From Hymenobacter sp. (GTDB lineage Bacteria > Bacteroidota > Bacteroidia > Cytophagales > Hymenobacteraceae), in contig JANYFQ010000395.1 of assembly GCA_025362615.1 (NCBI GenBank), positions 1 through 9,326 of the forward strand: a stretch of DNA of 9,326 bases, read 5' to 3'. Shown one piece after another: positions 6,174 to 9,326 of the stretch (positions within the stretch are counted from its first letter, which is position 1; the number at the start of each line of letters is the position of its first letter). Made by a program: the position numbers and the translations under genes. The notes beneath the pieces are model-generated. The model did not search any database and was not told where the DNA came from. It saw nothing but the letters and a program-made list of their open reading frames with translations.

Positions 6174-6222
6174 GTTGAACGACTGTACCACCACGCTGTG
6201 CTTGGTGGTACAGTCGTTCAAC
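6174..6222. repeat. Perfect 20-bp inverted repeat between genes
   Basis: Arms 6174-6193 and 6203-6222 are exact reverse complements around a 9-nt loop. The right arm ends 6 bp from the DoxX stop codon (6229-6231). The outer ten bases of the arm, GTTGAACGAC, recur at 9284-9293 at the arm/loop junction of the inverted repeat that ends the window. This suggests a dispersed repeat family. No T-run follows, so it is not a terminator by itself. It could stabilise the DoxX mRNA 3' end. Confidence 0.85.
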
Positions 6223-6228
6223 CCTTCC

Positions 6229-7410
6229 TTAAAACAGCTTCTCCACTTCAAAAAGCGCGGGCACGTCGTGGTAGTGGTACTTGGCCCGCACAACGCCGTT
6301 TTGCAGCACCATGAGGCCGGGGTTCGAGCGAATCATGGACTTGAGCACGGTGCCGTCGGCGGTGTAGAAGGGCACGGCCAGGTTCACGTCGTGCCGGAAG
6401 GCATCGAACTTGGCGGGGTTGGTGCTGGTGAGGGCCAGGGCCGTGATTTGCTTGCGCGACTTGCCCGCCGCCGTCAGCAGCGCGTTGATTTCCTCGAACC
6501 GGTCGCGGTCGGTTTTATTGGTGTTCTGCACGAGCAGAATGAGTTTGTTGCCGGTGAGGATGGTGGCCGTTACGTCGTTGCCGTCGGCATCAAAAACCGT
6601 GAAGTCGGTGATTTTGGCGCGGGAGGTTTCGGGGTTGAGTATCGTCATGGCCTGGTATTTCCAGGTGCTGTCGGTGGGGAAGGTGTCGAACTCTTTGGTT
6701 TCGCCGTTGCGGACGAACGTGTAGCGGTAGCGGGCCTGCTCCTGGGGCTTGCGCAGGGCCACGAGGTCGTTGCCGACTTTGTAGGGCAGGAAGTCAAAAT
6801 AAGGCAAATGCCCCAGCGCCCGCACCCCAATGCCCACGGCCACGGCCGTGGCAATGGTCATGTACATGATGCCGGCCGTGCCCCGCGCAAACGAGCGCCG
6901 CAAAAACCGCTGGTTGAAAAACACCACTACCCACAACCCCAGCAGCACCAGGTCTTTGGAAAACGATGTCCAAGGCGTGAGCTTGATGAAATCGCCGAAG
7001 CAGCCGCAGTCCGTCACTTTGTTGAAGGCAGCGGAGTAGAAGGTGAGAAACGTGAAAAACACCAGCAGCCCGAGCAGCACCCACAGCGTTTGGCGCAGGT
7101 GCCAGCGCAGCAGCAGGGCCACGCCCAACACCACTTCGGCCGAGCACAAGAGGACAGAAAGCAGCCGGGTATGGTCTTTGAAAATCAGAAAAAACGAGCC
7201 GAAATCGACGGCAAAGACTTCAAAATACTCCTCGAACTTGAGGGCCGTGCCCACGGGGTCGTTGAGCTTGACGAGGCCGGAGAAGATGAACAAGGCCCCC
7301 AGCAGAAACCAGCACACCCGCACCAGGTTGCGGAGCGGATGGGCCGTGGGCGGCGTTTCGGGGCCCGCTAGCAGCGGGGCATCGGGGTGGGCGTTGGCGT
7401 TTGAGGACAT
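6229..7410 (-). CDS. DoxX/MauE-like membrane protein of BT_3928 type with C-terminal thioredoxin-like domain
   Basis: This is a 393-residue protein in two halves. Residues about 25-200 hold four or five membrane helices (near 29-47, 84-102, 108-127, 150-166, 180-198) with GLVKLNDPVGTALKFEEYF after the first, as in DoxX-like proteins. CGCFGD (Cys135, Cys137) precedes the fourth, like the Cys motif of MauE-type proteins. Residues about 210-393 are soluble and include TDFTVFDADG and SNPGLMVLQNGVV, giving a thioredoxin/AhpC-like look. There is no cysteine after Cys137, so this domain cannot be an active thiol oxidoreductase. I recall the architecture as the conserved Bacteroidota BT_3928 family, found beside DUF1599 and folP. 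Its role is unknown; thiol redox or membrane quinone chemistry is a guess. The ATG at 7410 was chosen because the upstream open stretch runs into a 7-bp repeat array. Confidence 0.85.
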   Translation of the reverse strand: MSSNANAHPDAPLLAGPETPPTAHPLRNLVRVCWFLLGALFIFSGLVKLNDPVGTALKFEEYFEVFAVDFGSFFLIFKDHTRLLSVLLCSAEVVLGVALLLRWHLRQTLWVLLGLLVFFTFLTFYSAAFNKVTDCGCFGDFIKLTPWTSFSKDLVLLGLWVVVFFNQRFLRRSFARGTAGIMYMTIATAVAVGIGVRALGHLPYFDFLPYKVGNDLVALRKPQEQARYRYTFVRNGETKEFDTFPTDSTWKYQAMTILNPETSRAKITDFTVFDADGNDVTATILTGNKLILLVQNTNKTDRDRFEEINALLTAAGKSRKQITALALTSTNPAKFDAFRHDVNLAVPFYTADGTVLKSMIRSNPGLMVLQNGVVRAKYHYHDVPALFEVEKLF

Positions 7411-7422
7411 AAGAATTACTGC

Positions 7423-7554
7423 TGTTACGCGGGGAATTTGAGTGCCTTGTGTTTCAGGTTGTTGCTCGTTGCTTGTTGCCTGTTGCATTCGGGCCTCAAA
7501 ACCGCTCAGAAGCCACGAACAAGCAACAAGAAACCAGGAACAGCCCGCGTAACA
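7423..7554. repeat. Nested inverted element: 11-bp ends and 7-bp GTTGCTT arrays
   Basis: TGTTACGCGGG (7423-7433) and CCCGCGTAACA (7544-7554) are perfect 11-bp inverted ends of a 132-bp segment. Inside, the left arm has four heptamers (GTTGCTC, GTTGCTT, GTTGCCT, GTTGCAT, 7461-7488). The right arm, read on the minus strand from 7534, has GTTTCTT, GTTGCTT, GTTCGTG (to 7514). The remaining middle (7489-7513) is unique. The end sequence shares GTTACGCGGG with the GTAR-hairpin family. It lies just upstream of the DoxX start (7410). The rest of the gap (7555-7643) shows no gene, only an isolated GTAACGCGG at 7580. Confidence 0.75.
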
Positions 7555-7643
7555 TCAGTGAATTGGGCTGACGGGGGCGGTAACGCGGAGGACGAAGGCA
7601 AAGTTTTGGGGCGGCTGGGGGTGGCGTGCAACGCCGTTTTGCG

Positions 7644-8219
7644 CTAGGCGCTGCGCAAAATCAGGGCAAATACGGCGTAGTTGAGCATATCGCGGTACGA
7701 GCCCTGCACACTTTCGCTCACGAGCGCCGCCCCGCCGATGTTTTCGAGCTGCTTGACGCGGTGCAGCTTCATTAGAATCAAATCGGTAATCGACTCGACG
7801 CGCATCGAGCGCCAGGCTTCGCCGTAGTCGTGGTTTTTGGCCAGCAGCAGGCGGCGGTTTTCGGCGGCTTCGTGGTCGTAGGCGGCGGCCACGGCCTCTG
7901 CTGTCATGTCGAGGGGCGTGGCCGGGGGCAGGTGGAGCTGCATCAGGGCGATGAGGCAGTAGTTGATGATGGCCACGAACTCGTCGTTCACGTCGTCGGC
8001 CACGAGCTGCACCCCGGTTTCCTGGATGGTGCGGATGCGGTTGGCTTTGATGAAAAGCTGGTCCGTGACGGAGGGCAGGCGCAGGATGCGCCAAGCGGTG
8101 CCGTAGTCGTGGGTTTTTTTCAGAAACAGCTCGCGGCACTGGGCCAGGCGCTGGTCGTACTGCTCGGGGGTGGACAATGAGTGAATGAGTGGATGAGCGA
8201 ATGAGTGAATTAATGGCAT
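7644..8219 (-). CDS. DUF1599 (Nmad1-type) protein with internal duplication
   Basis: The product contains two copies of one domain. Counting from the TTG alternative start at 8177, they lie at about 8-80 and 101-175, each with the motif HDYGxAWR (His23 to Arg30; His116 to Arg123) followed by SVTDQLFIKANRIRTIQ or SITDLILMKLHRVKQLE. As I recall, this is DUF1599, which has been grouped with nucleotide-modification-associated proteins; a biochemical role is not established. The ATG at 8219 gives 191 residues but makes the first 14 residues (PLIHSFAHPLIHS) a translation of an 8-bp repeat array. TTG at 8177 gives 177 residues starting S-T-P-E-Q-Y and would fit the family better. It diverges from folP, an arrangement I recall as conserved in Bacteroidota. 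Gene certain, start uncertain. Confidence 0.85.
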   Translation of the reverse strand: MPLIHSFAHPLIHSLSTPEQYDQRLAQCRELFLKKTHDYGTAWRILRLPSVTDQLFIKANRIRTIQETGVQLVADDVNDEFVAIINYCLIALMQLHLPPATPLDMTAEAVAAAYDHEAAENRRLLLAKNHDYGEAWRSMRVESITDLILMKLHRVKQLENIGGAALVSESVQGSYRDMLNYAVFALILRSA

Positions 8220-8416
8220 GACAACACGAGCGGCAGTGTGCCGATGGGCCAAGCGGGTGCAAGTTCGGCTTGCGGGGCCGATATTGGAGCCGTTGGGCCG
8301 CCCCGCCAGTCTGAAACCTCAACTCGCGCCGCCCCACCATCAACTCACTCATTCGCTCATTCACTCATTCACTCATCCACTCATCCACTCATTGACAACA
8401 AACCACTCATTGACAA
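8175..8416. repeat. Mirror-image 8-bp CACTCATT arrays between DUF1599 and folP starts
   Basis: The right array (8346-8393, plus strand) has six contiguous units: CACTCATT, CGCTCATT, CACTCATT, CACTCATC, CACTCATC, CACTCATT. After a 10-nt interruption comes a seventh, 8404-8411. The left array (8207 down to 8176, minus strand) has four: CACTCATT, CGCTCATC, CACTCATT, CACTCATT. The variant CGCTCAT unit is second in both, so they are homologous inverted copies differing in unit number; 8193-8207 and 8346-8360 match perfectly over 15 bp. Both end in CACTCATT followed by G, which makes a TTG codon in the frame of each gene. The middle (about 8220-8340) is GC-rich, shows no gene, and must hold the divergent promoters. 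Confidence 0.85.
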
Positions 8417-9255
8417 TCCTCCGCTCGCCCCACGGGCGCTGGCTCGATTTGCGCCGGCCGCAGGTGCTGGGCATTCTCAACATCACGCCCGACTCGTTTC
8501 ACGCCGGCTCGCGGGTGGCTACCGAGGCCGACCTGCTGCGCCGGGCCGAAGCCATGCTCACGGCCGGCGCAGCGGCCCTCGACCTGGGCGGTTACAGCAC
8601 CCGGCCGGGGGCCGACGACGTCAGCCCCGACGCGGAAAAAGCCCGCCTGCTGCCCGCCCTGGCCGCCGTGCGCCGCGAATTTCCGCAGGCATTTCTCTCC
8701 GCCGACACCTTCCGGGCCGCCGTGGCGGCCGAAGCCGTGGCCGCCGGGGCCGACCTGGTGAACGACGTGGGCGGCGGCACCCTCGACCCCGAAATGCTGC
8801 CCACCGTGGCCCGCCTCGGCGTGCCCTACGGCCTGATGCACCTGCGCGGCACCCCCCAAACCATGACGCAACGCACCGACTACGGCCCCGCCGATGCCGA
8901 CTTGCTGCCCGCCCTGCTCCGCCACGGGCGCGACCAGCTTGCCGCCCTGCACGCCCTGCCCGGCGGCCGGGCTGTGGACGTACTCTTCGACCCCGGCCTG
9001 GGCTTCGCCAAAACCCCCGCCCAAAGCCACGCCCTGCTGCGCCGCCTGCCCGAACTGGCCCCGCTGGGCTGCCCGCTGCTGCTGGGCCTCTCGCGCAAAC
9101 GGATGGTGTACGGCCCGTTGGGCCGCACGGCGGCCGAGGCCCTCAACGGCACCACGGCCCTGCATATGCTGGCCCTGGCGGGCGGGGCGCGGCTGCTGCG
9201 AGTACACGACGTGCGGGAGGCCGTGGAGGCCGTGACGCTGTACGGCGTGGTCTGA
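8410..9255 (+). CDS. folP: Dihydropteroate synthase
   Basis: This cytoplasmic folate enzyme condenses dihydropterin pyrophosphate with p-aminobenzoate and is the sulfonamide target. All family loops are present. Counting from TTG at 8410 they are GILNITPDSF (21-30), GGYSTRPGADDVS (60-72), LSADTFR (96-102), NDVGGG (118-123), LMHLRGTPQTM (142-152), DPGLGFAKT (194-202, Lys201), GLSRKRM (226-232) and RVHDV (264-268). At 281 residues the length fits the usual 270-285. Two deviations are Ala for Gly in GFGKT and Arg for the residue after SRK, commonly Ser. The start is uncertain: TTG at 8410 (281 aa), TTG at 8392 (287 aa), or ATG at 8218 (345 aa). The last would add 64 residues translated from spacer and repeat array, which I consider non-coding. 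It is divergent from the DUF1599 gene. Confidence 0.95.
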   Translation: MTILRSPHGRWLDLRRPQVLGILNITPDSFHAGSRVATEADLLRRAEAMLTAGAAALDLGGYSTRPGADDVSPDAEKARLLPALAAVRREFPQAFLSADTFRAAVAAEAVAAGADLVNDVGGGTLDPEMLPTVARLGVPYGLMHLRGTPQTMTQRTDYGPADADLLPALLRHGRDQLAALHALPGGRAVDVLFDPGLGFAKTPAQSHALLRRLPELAPLGCPLLLGLSRKRMVYGPLGRTAAEALNGTTALHMLALAGGARLLRVHDVREAVEAVTLYGVV

Positions 9256-9273
9256 CGACTTTTTCCAGTCGTC
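9254..9273. other. Small hairpin overlapping the folP stop codon
   Basis: GACGACT (9254-9260) and AGTCGTC (9267-9273) form a perfect 7-bp stem around TTTTCC. It begins within the folP TGA and overlaps the first three bases of the following 20-bp inverted repeat, so the two structures cannot form together. There is no T-run after it, so a terminator role is doubtful. Confidence 0.55.
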
Positions 9274-9326
9274 CGACCACTTCGTTGAACGACCAGCCGC
9301 AGCATTGTTCAACGAAGTGGTCGGAC
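9271..9326. repeat. Perfect 20-bp inverted repeat at the window end
   Basis: Arms 9271-9290 and 9307-9326 are exact reverse complements around a 16-nt loop. The right arm ends at the last base of the window, so the stem may continue outside. It follows folP by 15 bp. It contains GTTGAACGAC (9284-9293), also the outer end of the inverted repeat at 6174-6222, which points to a dispersed intergenic repeat family. Confidence 0.85.

Noticed and set aside
6108..6293. Upstream extension of the methyltransferase to 6293
   Set aside because: It would translate through a terminator and a 20-bp stem into the end of the DoxX gene.
5523..6314. 263-residue plus-strand reading frame opposite the methyltransferase
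   Set aside because: Its composition mirrors the opposite strand and it shows no motif; the minus-strand gene has all family signatures.
6175..7371. 398-residue plus-strand reading frame opposite the DoxX gene
   Set aside because: It starts inside the perfect inverted repeat, has no recognisable domain, and is His/Gly/Gln-rich as expected for an antisense shadow.
7411..7643. Small RNA, tRNA or riboswitch in the gap between DoxX and DUF1599
   Set aside because: No cloverleaf or known riboswitch core is visible; the structure present is explained by the nested repeat element.
8218..8409. ATG start of folP at 8218
   Set aside because: It adds 64 residues translated from a spacer and an 8-bp repeat array, far longer than the family. 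The ATG also overlaps the ATG of the opposite gene in a CATG palindrome, probably a coincidence.
8407..9312. 301-residue minus-strand reading frame opposite folP
   Set aside because: Antisense to unmistakable dihydropteroate synthase motifs and made mostly of Gly, Gln and Ala.

Overview
The window reads as chromosomal DNA of a GC-rich member of the Bacteroidota, most likely Hymenobacter or a close relative. Four things support this. The secreted metalloprotease ends in a type IX secretion (T9SS) sorting domain. No convincing Shine-Dalgarno sequence precedes any of the starts. A DUF1599 gene and a BT_3928-type DoxX gene lie next to a divergent folP, an arrangement I recall from Bacteroidota. 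GC-rich coding regions alternate with AT-rich, repeat-packed gaps. The genus is inference.

Layout, left to right. 1-161: four short palindromes arranged as nested inverted repeats. 200-2302 (-): secreted matrixin-like metalloprotease with IPT/TIG and T9SS domains. 2463-2645 (+): 60-residue lipoprotein with one membrane helix. 2642-2818: an inverted pair of GTAR-hairpin repeats around a bidirectional terminator. Then six genes on the minus strand, read right to left: DUF1599 protein (from about 8.2 kb to 7644), DoxX/BT_3928 membrane protein (7410-6229), TylF-like O-methyltransferase (6107-5436), DppB/OppB-type ABC permease (5302-4232), shikimate kinase aroK (4071-3520) and a fatty-acid 2-hydroxylase-like di-iron enzyme (3473-2820). 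folP (dihydropteroate synthase) runs rightward from about 8.4 kb to 9255, and the window ends inside a perfect 20-bp inverted repeat.

The genes do not form one pathway. aroK (chorismate supply) and folP (folate) both feed aromatic/folate metabolism but are about 4.3 kb apart and divergent. The hydroxylase probably modifies membrane lipid acyl chains, the methyltransferase probably acts on a sugar, and the permease is one subunit of a peptide/nickel-type importer whose partners are not here. I see no defence system, CRISPR array, transposase or RNA gene.

The unexpected content is between the genes. Four of the five larger gaps around the leftward block hold a pair of degenerate 7- or 8-bp tandem arrays in inverted orientation, each pair with its own repeat word. 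In all four pairs the left arm is the G-bearing strand and the right arm its C-bearing complement. The fifth gap (6108-6228) holds a perfect 20-bp stem and a terminator instead. At the DUF1599/folP divergence the two mirror-image arrays run up to, and perhaps into, both start codons. Two further repeat families (ACCGC-GAA-GCGGT palindromes; GTAR plus an 8-bp hairpin) have the architecture of REP/REPIN elements. No gene in this window explains these repeats.
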